This document shows positions 34,923-46,543 of a stretch of 64,000 bases of DNA, one piece after another. The stretch spans positions 124,937,741 to 125,001,740 of the forward strand of contig CM041465.1 of NCBI GenBank assembly GCA_023213395.1, given 5' to 3'. A program made the position numbers and the translations under genes. Below the pieces are notes generated by a model that saw only the letters and a list, made by a program, of their open reading frames with translations, ran no database searches and was not told the DNA's origin. Numbering within the stretch: position 1 is the stretch's first letter; every line of letters starts with the position of its first letter. The stretch comes from Cycas panzhihuaensis (lineage: Eukaryota; Cycadophyta).

Positions 34923-35639
34923 AGTTATGATGTAATTTTGGGAGTCTGAAAGAAAAAAAGATCATAAAGGTCATATATAAGTGACTACATAACTCAAGAA
35001 AGAGTGGGAAGAGTGGGGGTCTATAAGGTGGTCAACAATAAATTTGTATGTGTGAGTAACTTGGAGAAGTGCACTATACAATGAGAAGTACTTGGGGTTT
35101 GAGAATTGATTTAAAAAAAATGTTATGATTAGGACATGTTTGGTTGGATAATTAGGGATCTTAAAGAAATAAGAGGGATGTGGAATTAGTGATAGATGCT
35201 CTTTATGGGAAAGAGGTTTACATAGAGGTTCAAAGACCAGAGACAAGTTAGAGGGGGGAATTAATGGAAAAAAAGAGTATGGTTATATTGAGGTGTAGAA
35301 GGTTGGGACAAACATCATGATGTTTTATAAAAAGGCATGATCACATTAGGAAGATAAATTTGATGAAGGTAAGATGGAGGGTTTAGAACATGTTGCTAAA
35401 GAGATTTTGTAGGGGCAGAGAAATATGTAAAAGGTGGAATGAGTTAGGGTTGTGAAGATGGACTAAAATTTGTCTTACGAAAACCTTGGAATTAAGAAGC
35501 TTAATAGTTTGGACAACTATGGAGTAAAGAGGAGAGGATTTCTGTACAACTATTGAGGATGGAAATGAAAGAGGAAAGATGAAACTAGCAAAGGAAATGT
35601 GCATGTGCAAAACAAGATCAAGTACCTTGTGGAATTCAC
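34923..35639 (-). other. C internal region, G/A-rich on the plus strand
   Basis: No gene. It resembles the G/A-rich part of element B (compare GTGTGAGTAACTTGGAG here with GTTTGAGTAACTTATG in B), supporting a common family. Confidence 0.45.
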
Positions 35640-35838
35640 TTAGTTGCCTAACTTCTTTTTCTCCCTATTTAGACTCTTTCTAAGGTCCACATATCTTCAT
35701 CAGATCCTTTTTTTATTGCTCATCAACTCCATCATGTTGTTCCTACATAAGTTGTTTATTATAACACTCTACTTCAACCAATACTTGGTTAGATTCTTCA
35801 ACAAGATGCTCAATCTTCCCTTGCTTTTTGTCTTCAAT
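35640..35838 (-). pseudogene. C charged, glutamine-rich reading frame, part 2
   Basis: The minus-strand reading is DKKQGKIEHLVEESNQVLVE then VECYNKQLM, EQHDGVDEQ and KKDLMKICGP, with single stops between. If one copy of the TCAAT duplication is removed, it continues in frame from 41971-42080 (KTIKEEELIVDKGI, EHQGKSIQEQQHIKIE). It could be a coiled-coil gag-like product of C. No zinc knuckle was seen. Confidence 0.4.
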
Positions 35839-36256
35839 TACAACAATCTGATCCACAGAGTGCACACAAAGAACACCTTTAAAAGTATCTGGGAGCTCAA
35901 AAAATCTTTTATTATGGATTCAAAAGCACAATTGCATTAATAGAGCACAAGAAAACTTAATAATCACTAAAAAGATAGATGTATTTTTGTACAATCTCAA
36001 AAGACAATAAGATAGCATAAGTGTTCCTTTTACAATTGCTTGAGCTTACATAAGCAAAAATGACCGTTAACTCTAGCATCCTATTGGCGGCCCATTGGCC
36101 CTACAATCTCATTAGTGGAGATATGCGACTAGTGCACATGAATTAACAATTGTTCTTAACCTTCTCTTCCTTAATCATGTAGTTGTGGCTTTAGCCATTA
36201 CCTTCTCCATGTGATCAGATACTCTTGTGCCATTAACCTTGGAATGTTCCTTAACA
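35839..36256 (-). repeat. 3' LTR of G2
   Basis: 418 bp, element strand TGTTAAGG...TTGTTGTA, paired with 41553-41970. Confidence 0.93.
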
Positions 36257-36270
36257 GGCCCCCCTCCTTA
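36257..36270 (-). other. Polypurine tract of G2
   Basis: The element strand reads CTTAAGGAGGGGGGCC directly before TGTTAAGG of the LTR. Confidence 0.85.
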
Positions 36271-36388
36271 AGACATTGAGTCCCCGAAGTGCTAAAAGTA
36301 CGAATGTTACTAGATAAATTCTTTTGACACCCATGTTGCTTCATCAGGGTCACAACGAGCCCACTACACTAAATACTCGAAAATGGTT

Positions 36389-37330
36389 CTACTCCAAAAA
36401 TAACGTCGATAAGAATCTAGAATGCCTATTGGAGGAATTATAAGAACTTCTTCTTCGTGGAGGATTGGTAGGTTTGTTTGTAGCTTTTTCAAAGTATTTC
36501 TTTAAGCAGGACACATGGAAAACATTGTGAATTTTAGAATCAGGGAAAAGGCCTAGAGCATAAGCGGCTTCCCCAATTCTTTGAAGAACTTTGTAGGGAC
36601 CATAATAATGAGGACACAGTTTGTGAGATTTCTTATCGTTGAGAGATTTGTTGCTTATAAGTTTGGAGATGAAGGAAGACCAAATCACCCACAACAAAGA
36701 CTCTCTCAAACTGGTGGTGGTTAGCCAATTACTTCATTCAATTTTGAACAGTTGTCAAGTTTTGCTTAAGAGTGTGTAAGATTTGATCCATGTCTTGAAG
36801 TTTTTGTTGTGCTCCCACATTTTGAAGATTAGTAATGAGTGTGTGGTGTGATGGTGGGGGATATCCATAAAGGGCCATAAATGGGATCATCCCAATAGAA
36901 AATTAATGGAAATAATTATACCAATATTTCGCTAATGCCAATTAGGAAGTCCAACATTTGTTATGGTCTAATACAAAACAATGCAAGTATATTTTCAATG
37001 TTTTATTGAGAACCTTTGATTATTTGTCTGTTTAGGGATGATATGATGAACTCATGTTAAAAGAAGTGTCAAATGCCCAAAAAAACTCTTGCCAAAATGT
37101 GCTTGCGAATTTTGGATCACGGTTAAAGATAATCGTGGATGGAAAGCCATGAAGGCGAATGATAAATTAGATGTAGAGATCAACTAGCTGAGGAGTTTTG
37201 TAAGTTATATGGATTAGTAAGAAATGAACATATTTGGTCAAGCGATTGATGATGACTCTAATTAAGTCATATATTGTAGATAATGGTAGCCCAGTAATAA
37301 AATCCATGGCAATGTCATGCCATTTAACCT
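36389..37330 (-). pseudogene. G2 integrase core and C-terminal domain
   Basis: The core starts MDFITGLPLS near 37290-37320. DRDPKFASTFWQEFF near 37095-37140 carries a catalytic aspartate, and SSYHP.TD and FMALYGYPPPSHH follow. The C-terminal block is an open frame at 36389-36709 with LCPHYYGPYKVLQRIGEAAY and KIHNVFHVSCLKKYF. Several stops occur in the core. No clear chromodomain was seen between 36270 and 36389. Confidence 0.85.
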
Positions 37331-38040
37331 GAAAAAATTTCAAGGGTTGAAAGAGGTCAGGTTAGAGTTTGGTCTCTACCTTATTTCATCAGCATGTTTC
37401 ATATTCTGAGACATACATAAGGATGGTGGACTTCATGTGGGGCTAATAGAAGTTTAATCGAATTCGGCAATATGTTTTGTCAAGCCCAGAGTGACTGTCA
37501 AGAAGGCTATTATGGTATTCGACTAGGATGCATGGGATGAATTGTGATGCTGGATGGACAAAAATACGATTGTGATATAGGTGATTATTACGTAGAGTCA
37601 TGTCTTTATGATGTTGGATTTTATTAGCCCATGTGGCAAAATCATCTTTGGATTCGTTATCATGGATAAGGTCTTCTAGCCAAGAGGGTTGGGGAAGGGA
37701 GATGGCTGGGTTTGCTAGAAGATAAGAGAGCATCAACAACGACATTATCCTTGCCTTTTTTATAAACGATGGAAAAGTCAAAAACTTGAAGTCTGTCAAC
37801 CCACTTGGCATGTTTCTCTGACATAACTAGTTGGTCTAATAGGCGTCAAAGGCTATGATGGTTTGTCAGAATGGTGAACATGGATCCAATCAGATATTGA
37901 AGCCACTTATCCATTACATGAAGAATAGCCCTCATTTCCTTTTGATATGTTAAAAGGTGACACTCCTGGTTTTTGAGTTTCTGGCTTCCAAATGCAATAA
38001 GATAGAAATTCGACATGAGAACAACTTATATCCCAACTCT
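37331..38040 (-). pseudogene. G2 RNase H remnant and integrase zinc finger
   Basis: An open frame of 122 codons (37443-37811) includes FLTFPSFIKK early and LVEYHNSLLDSHSGLDKTYC near its end. The latter is the HH half of the HHCC zinc finger; YVSEYETC near 37400 is part of the CC half. Upstream text (FNISKGNEGYSSCNG) marks the badly decayed RNase H. Confidence 0.7.
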
Positions 38041-38900
38041 ACAGGCATCGCATTATATCAGGAGTGGTGAGCACTAGTGTAGAGGACATGAGCATTTTTA
38101 GGTGATTGAAAGCATCTACAATGCCAAGTGACCATTGAAATAGATATTTACATAGCAAAATTATTAGAGGGGTGATTATAGAAGCATATTTTTTGACAAA
38201 ACAACGGTAAAATATAATCAATCCAAGAAAAGCCCATGATTGTGTAAAGTCTTTTGGTGTGGGCCATTGAATGATAACTAGTATTTTGTCAAGGTCTTCC
38301 TGTATCCCTTCCATGGAGATGATATGCCCTAGGTATTATAATTTAGTTTTGCCAAATTCGTATTTGGACATTTTAACATACAATTGGTTTTGCTCAAGAA
38401 TTTGTAAGATGAACTCTTAGGTGTTGGACATGTAGCGCCATGGTAGTACCATAGATGAATATATCATCAAAGAAAACAAGGATGAATTTCTAAAGGTAGG
38501 TTGCAAAGATTTCATTCATTAGAGCTTGGAAGGTAGCAAGAGCGTTGTATAACCCAAAGGGCATGACCTAGAATTCAAAATGGCCATGGTGGGTTCTAAA
38601 GGTCATTTAATGCATGCCCTCTTGTGCTATAGGAATTTGATAATACCTTGATTATAAGTTTAGTTTTGAGAAAAGTGTAGCCCCATGAATTTCGTCCAAC
38701 ATGCCATCTATTCAAAGGGTCGAAAACTTATTTTTAATAGTGAGTTTATTAAGTTATCTATAATCGATGCAGAGCCGAAAAGAACCATATTTTTTCAAAC
38801 AAGTATAATAGGTTCGACATAAGGGTTCTTATTGAGTTGAATGATGCCCATATCCAAGAGTTTAGATGTGATACACTCAATTTCATTCTTTTGAAAATAC
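38039..38900 (-). pseudogene. G2 reverse transcriptase
   Basis: The active-site block reads LVFFDDIFIYGT with both aspartates present (38464-38469). Downstream of it an open frame (38039-38314) has WPTPKDFTQSWAFLGLIIFY and RCFVKKYASIITPL, the thumb/connection motif of gypsy RT. Upstream, SIIDNLINSLLK and GLHFSQN remain from the fingers. Stops interrupt it throughout, for example around 38380-38600. Confidence 0.85.
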
Positions 38901-39308
38901 AAGCTTTGGCATTGTCATAAGTTGATGGGGTTGTGTGGGTGTTTTAATTCAATGATGTGGTGGAATCCATGATCTAGAAGAAGGCTTCCTAGTAGAGGAT
39001 TAAAAACAGACTCATATTTGCTAAGGACTATTTGGATACCTAGATGGGACCTCTGGTTGTGGTTGAACGTTACTGATTTGAACAATATAACCAAGAATCC
39101 CATTGGGTTGCTTACTCATTTGCTTAGGAGAGATTAGTTTATTTGGTAGGGACTAAAGATTATGCAATTTGTAAGTTTGTCCAAATTGGTCTTTAAACAT
39201 CATAAAAGAATTGTTGAGAGAGTTATTGGTATTATAAGTTCCAAAGGTTTAGAGTCATTCGATGTCTAGGGTATCTGAGCCCCCAATAGATAAGGCATAA
39301 AAGTTAGA

Positions 39309-40500
39309 TCAGAGGTGATAAGTGCCAATTTGAGCTTGAAGATTTCGAATAACCCCCGCATAGTGAAGGCTATAGTGGCCAAATAGAGAGCAATTGAATC
39401 TTATTTTTGGTTCAATGTATAGGTTCAGTTGCTTGGCGACTACAATATTGAGGAAGTTCAGTGACACACCACCATTGATTAAGATTGTAATGGGGGTCCT
39501 CATCAATGTCCCTCTTATACGTAATGGGTTAGGGCAGGGAGAAGGAGAAACAACAAATACGAAAGGTTCAAAGGCGTGCTCAAATTCTAGTGGTGGAGGG
39601 GACTCTAGTAGAGGTTCTTTGTCAATTTCATCTTCTAAGTCAGAATCAGAGTTAATGGTAAATATTACTTTGCTTACTTTGCAAACTCTACTATGCTCGT
39701 TGAACCATTTTTTCGTGCACTGAGTGCAGAGCCACCGCCGTGCACCGAGTGCAGCCCACTCCCCTGCATGTGTGCCTTTGATGTGGAAACCTTTACTAAT
39801 GATTGTTCTGTTGATGAACGTTCTGTTGGTCATTCTACCAGGCGTTCTGTTAGTTGTCTCATGTAGTTGTATGTTCGAAACTGTGGCGGCATGTCCAGAT
39901 TTGATTGCCTTGGGCAATTGGACCATACTAATTCTCTTCTAAAACCAATTATTCGTTCTATCACAAATTCTATCTTCTCTGCCTTAATTGCATTGATAAC
40001 ATCCCTAAGGTTGGAAAAAGAGATGATCTTTAGCCTCATTTGTATACGACCTTTCAATCCAGTTATATAGGTTTTAATAAGTGTCTGTTTATCAAATGTT
40101 GAGTGACTTGATTGTGAATGGCTTGAAATTCATCGATGTATGCTTCAAGTGAGGTAGATTATCTTAACCAAGTTACCTGACTGAAAAATGATTAGTTCTA
40201 GGTTTCCTCATACTACTTAAAAAAACATTTGCAGAAAACATCCCATGTTTGATTTGCATGATACTCATTGGCCCACCATCTGTACTAGTGGTGTGCTTTG
40301 CCTTCTAAGTGAATGGAAGCAAATGCCAACGGATCTGCTTAAGACATCTGGTTAAGTATGAAGTATGAGTCAAACTTGTTGATCTAAGAACGAGCAACAT
40401 CTTTGTTGAAATCCAGATCAAAGATGAGTATATTGATTTTATGATTGAAAGTTTGTTGACGAATGAGCTATTGGCGAACAAATTAAAATCAATATACTAT
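39309..40500 (-). pseudogene. G2 gag and aspartic protease
   Basis: An open frame of 205 codons (39309-39926) contains a degraded zinc knuckle (CTQCTKKWFNEHSRVCK) and then protease text LRIRGTLMRTPITILINGGV followed by SLNFLN. The catalytic aspartate of DSG/DGG is asparagine here. Upstream, 40000-40430 reads as retrotransposon gag (SYFILNQMS, ADPLAFASIHLEGKAHH, YRWWANEYHANQTWDVF). The gag N-terminus fades at about 40500. Confidence 0.82.
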
Positions 40501-41538
40501 GAAAGTATATAATTTTATGATTAAGACAGATAAGTTGTAAGAAAAAATATAGGATGGTGGGGCTTAGGGGTGCCTATATGCCATTTCCCCCAAAATTTAA
40601 CAGTTAAAATACACCTATTGAATCCTTGTCAACATGGCATGCTAATCAAAATAAGATAGGTGAAATTTAATGTCATTTTTTACATCATGGATGATTTTTT
40701 TCTTTATGACAATTGCTACAGTTTAGGTCATTTCAGATTCTAATAAGTATTGTTGAAGTTATTGCCTTCTCTTTGTAGGTTTATGATGCCAGGGACAGAT
40801 GAATAACAAGAAATCAACATACTCAATTTTGTTATATGAGTGGAACTTTCAGATCGTATGAGAACTACTAGACTCTAACACTAGGATTACTTGGATCTGC
40901 AGACCCTGTGATAAACATCTCTATCAATTATGTAACTCGGCCCAATATATTAGAGTACCACCTACAGAGGAAAGACTATTTCCGTAAAGTCTACAACCAT
41001 GTAGAGGTGTTCATGCAGAGTAACTTCTAGATGCTAACCACTAACCTGTACACTATAGAAGATAAACGACCAAAGGCTTACTTGTTATAAACAAGGAAGG
41101 GGAATCCTAAAAGGATTCCTCCTATATACTCGAAGGTATGTGGATACTCAATTCCATATACGAATTATGTTTCAACCTTGATTCAACAGAGTTAATTGAA
41201 GTCTTTCATGCAAGGGTTAACTAAAATCCTTCACGCGAGGACAAAAAAACCACAATGAGCTTAGCCTAGAACGATAAATCCTTCACAATATTTAAAGAAC
41301 CCCAACACAGAATCTCTACCTATGACAGGGAACTACCACACAAAGTTATCTATCCAGAAACTAAGGAAGGAGAGGGAGGGAACAAAAAGGATAAGTGACA
41401 AGCAATGTTGTCTACCATCTAACAAAAGTTAAAATGACAGAAATTAAAATTAAAAATGAGTTACGAGAGTCATCAAGGGAGGAGGGAGAAAATTTCCTTT
41501 TCTCTACTTTTGACTGCTCTACGGGGTTGTCGAACCTT
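40500..41538 (-). other. G2 leader, no gene recognised
   Basis: About 1 kb between gag and PBS without a domain. Confidence 0.5.
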
Positions 41539-41550
41539 ACTCTAATACGA
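41539..41550 (-). other. Primer-binding site of G2
   Basis: The element strand reads TCGTATTAGAGT, 9 of 12 matches to the initiator-Met PBS, 2 nt (AG) from the LTR. Confidence 0.75.
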
Positions 41551-41552
41551 CT

Positions 41553-41970
41553 TACAACAATTTGATCCACAAGTTGTGCATAAAGAACACCTTTGGAAGT
41601 ATCTGGGAGCTCAAAAGATATTTTATTATGGATTTAAAAATACAATTACATTAATGGAGTGCAAGAAAGCTTAATGATCACTAGAAAGATAGATGTATTC
41701 TCATACAATCTCAGAAGATAATAAAATAACATAAGTGTTTATTTTACTACTACTTGGCCTTATATAAGCAAAAATGGTAGCTAATTCTAACATCTTATTA
41801 GTAGCCCATGTGCCCTTCAATCTCATTGGTGGAGATATACAACTAATACACATAAATTAACAATTGTCCTTAACCTTCTCTTTCTTAATTATGTGACTAT
41901 GGTTTTAGTCTTAACTTTCTCCATGTGATCGAATGTTCTTGTGCCATTAACCTTGGAATGTTCCTTAACA
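41553..41970 (-). repeat. 5' LTR of G2
   Basis: 418 bp, paired with 35839-36256. The element-strand TTATATAAGG near 41760 is the probable TATA region. Confidence 0.93.
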
Positions 41971-43381
41971 TCAATCTTGATATGTTGTTGCTCCTGAATT
42001 GATTTCCCTTGATGCTCCTACAATGCTTATTAGATCCCTTTATCAACAATCAATTCTTCCTCTTTTATTGTCTTTTCACCTAGTTGCTTCAATTCTTTGG
42101 TAATTTCCTTGTATTAAATTATAGCATTGTCTTGAGTTGCATTCATTTCTTTGTCTTAATCCCACTAGAAAAACAGTATCTTAAAATATCTTTTAAATTA
42201 ATACCATTTATTAAATATTTTTGTTTTTTCAGACCAATCTTTAGACCATCGATGAGCTTGTCCCCAAACGGTATTAAATATTCTGTTTATAATCCTCGAA
42301 TTTTGTATCCAATGAAAGTCCACAATACATGTCATAATATTGAAGCATTTTTGTAGTTGTTATACCTTCCCCTGAGACAAATAGTTAAATATTTTGAATT
42401 TTTCGTATTGAGAATGCCTTTTGTTACACCTACTTTAGTAACATCATTCATTCTACCAAAGATTTTTCTTCCAACCAAGTCATCATTCTTTATTCTTTTC
42501 AACAAAAAATTTAATTTCATAGATTAAAACCTACATCAAGGATTGCTTAGAACTATATTATGCAACCATTTAAATCGATTGACTCTAAATTATGATTTTA
42601 GAGATTTTAATGAAATTGAAATTAAATTTTGCAACAAAAGTTATGTACACAAACGTCCAAGTACCCCCGTTTAAAAACAAAACAAAAATGATACAACTTT
42701 TTCTCCATTGATCCAAATTAATTGATTTATTTTCTTGAGTGGAAAGGACTTCAAAACATCTCCAATGAGCCAAGTTTAAAATATTTTGAAACTTTATAAC
42801 TCTTGTAGTGGCCCCCGTAAGTTGGATAAAAATTTTGAATTTTATAATAGTACTAGTGCCCTTCACTAAAATAGTAATAAATTTTGAATAGATCTCCAAA
42901 TTGATTTTTTTTTCTTTTTTTTGAGTAATTTATGCTTTAAGCCACACCAAATCCTTTTTAAAATATTAAAGTCATTTGAATACCTATAACGATTGTTATG
43001 GCCCTTTTAATATAGGTCACAATTAAGATTTCTATGGAGTGCATGAATATTTGTTACTAAATTGTTGATATAGATCTAAAACCACTTCCAACAGAAAGTA
43101 AACATTGAGACAAATAAAAAAATAATTGAAATTAATTGAACACTTATAATAAAAATTATGATCGTTTAAAGTTACAGTTGTAAATTTGAGTACCTAAAAA
43201 CAATAATGGACAACAAACCGAAATTAAATTCTTTGTAATTTTTGTATTTTTGCTTCAAAACTTACAATATAACCACTCAAAATTTGCAAATAGACCTGTT
43301 TGACTCAAAGTTATAGTTATCTTTTAAAAATTTTTCTGTTTATATTCCCGAAAATGCAAATCTTAGATAGACTAAAACAAA
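41971..43381 (-). other. C internal 5' half
   Basis: 41971-42080 holds part 1 of the charged reading frame (KTIKEEELIVDKGI). The rest is AT-rich with short frames and no domain. Confidence 0.45.
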
Positions 43382-43393
43382 GCTCTGATACCG
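43382..43393 (-). other. Primer-binding site of C
   Basis: The element strand reads CGGTATCAGAGC, 11 of 12 matches to the initiator-Met PBS, with a 2-nt AG spacer to the LTR. Confidence 0.85.
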
Positions 43394-43395
43394 CT

Positions 43396-43904
43396 TGTGG
43401 TGATGCCCATCATTTATAGACAAAAAATATAATATTCACACCATAGATAATTTACAAAACATCATCATCATAAATAACAATCTATATCCACAGGAAATAC
43501 CACATAATAATATCAAATTAATATCAAACTTGCCACAATAGATAGTAAATATCAGATAAAATAAGAGTTAACATCTTGCCCTCTTCGAGGTGAAGGTTTC
43601 CTTCCAAAATGGCGCACATTACCTTAATAGTCCTAGGTCATTATTCTAGAACCAAAATATCAAATTTTTTAAAAGATGATTTATAAATGAATAAGGCTCC
43701 TCTATTTATAGCCTTATTTTCCCTATCTAAATCCAACTTCTAATTCTCTCTCCTCAAAATACTGACTTCATCTAATTTAGGGATGCAATAACTCTCTCTC
43801 CTAAAAATATTGACTTCATAATAATAAATATGCATTAAATAATTCTTCTTTTCTCTTCCTAAAAACCAATTTCACCAACTTCTTCGAAATTTAAGAAGAT
43901 AACA
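43396..43904 (-). repeat. 5' LTR of C
   Basis: About 509 bp, paired with 28029-28551. TATAAATA (element strand, 43703-43710) is the likely TATA box. Confidence 0.82.
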
Positions 43905-43997
43905 AAAAACATGTTTAAAAATTAAATGTAGCTCTTTTAAACAATATGCAAATAATTTCCAAGAACCCAACTTTAGGTTCCATGGGGATTTTAAACA

Positions 43998-44124
43998 TTT
44001 TTGAAGGGTTGTTTAAGCCTTTGCGGTGCAAGGAAAAAGCAATGGTTCAAATTTCATTATGTTTCTTAACATTAAAAGCATTTCCACTTCTAAGCAATGG
44101 AAGAGTAACCATATGTTACATTCC
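43998..44124 (+). repeat. Copy of the 27803-27927 segment
   Basis: See 27803-27927. This copy is on the right flank of C. Confidence 0.5.
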
Positions 44125-44269
44125 TAAACACTGACCCCACTGAATCTAATGAGCAAAGGATGGAACTTGCCAACCAATGGTCACAAGCTAGATTCTTCAC
44201 ATGCAAGCACAACATTGGCCCCAATGCCACAGGAAGATGTACCCAACAATAGAGAACCTTAGATTCTAT

Positions 44270-44440
44270 CACCTTCAAGAGAGAGAGATCATCATTGTTC
44301 CTTCTCCCTCTGATGTCAAGATATCTTGCTCCATAAGTTTCAACATGGATGGCATGCATCCTAAAGCTCCAAGCACCAGACATCGTGAAAAGCCTTTTGA
44401 AGTTGATATTTGATTCACCAGGAAAGTAGTTGTAAGGGTC
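44270..44440 (-). other. Candidate host exon, family unknown
   Basis: After a splice-acceptor-like TGTGTTTTTGTAG on the minus strand the frame reads DPYNYFPGESNINFKRLF, SGAWSFRMHAIHVETYGARY and LDIRGRRNNDDLSLLKVIES without a stop; the open frame runs 44455-44090. Composition is like real coding sequence rather than AT noise. I do not recognise the family. It could equally be a chance frame. Confidence 0.3.
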
Positions 44441-44868
44441 TCTACAAAAACACAATCAAAGTGAGAATCAAACACAATCTTATAGAGTCATTTTCTAGTA
44501 AAGAGGCCATGCCCCACTTTATTTACATTGATGCAATCACCAGGATGGGAAAACAACCAAAAAGTGATGACACTTTGAAGTGTAGTATATTTGAGTTAAA
44601 AAACATTAGAATTGAAATATTTATAAAAATCTGAACTTTGAAGACTTTCAATGCTATACATAGCATTGTCCATTACAGAGCACAAATGAACAGTTCATGA
44701 GTTGGTGATAAGTGGAACTAAAGAAACAAGATACTGCAGATAATTTAAGATGGCATGAAATGCTCAAAAGTTCCAGAATAGTAAAGAGATCAGTTTCCTA
44801 ATTTCAATACAATCCAGTCTACAACCCTGTGAAAACTAGGATTTGAATGAATTTAAGCATTATGAACT

Positions 44869-45040
44869 TTTAAGCCAATCCTGTATCAACGTAGAGCCAT
44901 TTTGATGATATACAAATTTGATATGGATGTTACCCTCAGAGGGTCGATAAGACTTAAGTTGTGAGTGCCAAACAGGACCTGCCGTAACATCAAATAAAAC
45001 TTTAACAAAGCATACTTTGCACACTTCAGGATATCACCAG
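44869..45040 (-). other. Candidate host exon or chance frame
   Basis: A 57-codon minus-strand frame without ATG reads KVLFDVTAGPVWHSQLKSYR, then PSEGNIHIKFVYHQNGSTL to a stop. An acceptor-like ACGGCAG and a donor-like GTAACA occur inside. Family unknown. It lies downstream of the terminal exon at 46544-46648, so it would belong to another transcript. Confidence 0.22.
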
Positions 45041-46543
45041 ACACAAATTTTTACTTGAAAGAGCACACAAAAGGTGTGAAGAGTCAATAAAACCCAAGCA
45101 GGGATCACAATTGAGCACTTGTTAGCTGATTTTTATCCATACAAACAAAGGCCTGATGTGCTTAAGGCAATCCTTTCACTCACTCAAGGTTACAGCTTAC
45201 AAGTAAGAGCTCGTAAGTATATCTTACGTGCTGAGATACACTAACAGAAAATCAAAAGCGGAACTTAAACCCATGCCTTTCAAGCAGCAGTAAATTATAA
45301 AAACACTCAGAAGAGATGACGGACAGCCCCATTCTAACACTATCCACTGGCCAGATCTACCAGACAAACAATTCAGTCTTCAAGCCAATCCCATTGGAAG
45401 ACTCAGATTAGCACAGCTGAGTGTCCCTGACTGTGGCCTTGTCACTAGATTATGTGCCTTATCCAGGAGACATTGGACTTTGGATAATAGGGGAGACAAC
45501 TGTTGTAGACACTACATCTACTATACCTCATCTACAGACTTCACCAGACTACCACCCAGGATTGTATAGCAGGTACCGATAGCAGGGATATCCTCATTAG
45601 ATGACTGACTTCATCAGATCTTAAACAACCTTCTACACTGCCCAGACATTGAATGTACATGATGTTTTCTTCCATCCCATTGTACCAGGGGACATTAAAA
45701 AAGTTATGTCAAACTTTTGCTGGTAAAAATAATTTACCTAGAAGATGAGGATAACAAATTGATGCATCAAACTCCTAAGTTAATGTCCTAGATACTACGC
45801 CTGTCTCATTTCAGTATAAATGGCTGGCCAAGTTAAAAACGCTATTCTAACAACCGCCATTGTTGCCATGCACTTTCTATGAAGGTACTTTGGCACTGTA
45901 TCAACAGTATAGGATTGAAGCTTTCAAGAATCATTCAGTGTTATGATCGCATATCTGTCCATTTGACCCCTGTATTTGCCATGAAAACAAACACTAAACA
46001 TTATGAAATCAATTACCATAAGGTATTTGGGCATACAAAATGCAAGGCTTACAATTCAAGGTCAAAACTAGAAAGGTGCTCTCATGGATCACATGACATG
46101 TCATATGGCAGATGGAACATGACGCACTGGTGGTTATATTTCTTTGCAATAAATGGGCAAATTCCTTTGCAGCTCACATTATAGATCTTATCTAAAATTA
46201 CAAGGACTTGAGCTAAAAGAATAGTACATCAAAAACAATCAATGAAGAATAGCAAAATGAACTAGTATGTTTTAATCTTTCATGCCTCTTGAAGCATAAC
46301 TCTCCACATACAAACAGTTATTATGGAAAGTAAGCCCAGTCAAAACAGAAATTTTACAGAGGCAACATACAAAACATAATTATTGAACCACCTAGAGCTA
46401 CGATAATAAGTAAAATTGCTATGAATATCTTCTGGCAATAAAGAATTGCCTTTCCTATTACAAACTAGATGAAATGATTCTATAGATGGAGGGGGATGAT
46501 AGCGTACATTTTGAAACAATAAAGAAATTTGTGTTTTGATCCA
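45041..46543. other. Low-repeat, slightly GC-richer DNA
   Basis: No LTR, gag or pol text is visible. This looks like single-copy flanking sequence or 3' UTR/intergenic DNA beyond the exon at 46544-46648. Confidence 0.4.

Larger units (their letters stand above)
35839..41970 (-). mobile_element. Ty3/gypsy retrotransposon G2, nested in C
   Basis: 6132 bp on the minus strand. LTRs are 35839-36256 and 41553-41970, each exactly 418 bp, with the perfect 5-bp duplication TCAAT at 35834-35838 and 41971-41975. PBS, gag, protease, RT, RNase H, integrase and the C-terminal block follow in gypsy order. All domains are damaged by stops, but the RT active site survives. It sits inside the charged reading frame of C. 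Confidence 0.93.
28029..43904 (-). mobile_element. Pol-less LTR retrotransposon C, host of two nested elements
   Basis: LTRs 28029-28551 (3') and 43396-43904 (5') agree along their length (GGTGATGC, ATCTTGCCCTCTT, TCTAATTTA, TCATAATAATAAATATGCA). The flanks are AAAGA on the left and AAAAA on the right, a near-match TSD. The element points to the minus strand, with a PBS at 43382-43393 and a purine tract beside the left LTR. Removing nested K1 and G2 leaves about 3.7 kb with no RT, integrase or protease, only an acidic, glutamine-rich reading frame. It is a large non-autonomous (LARD-like) element related in layout to B. Confidence 0.8.
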
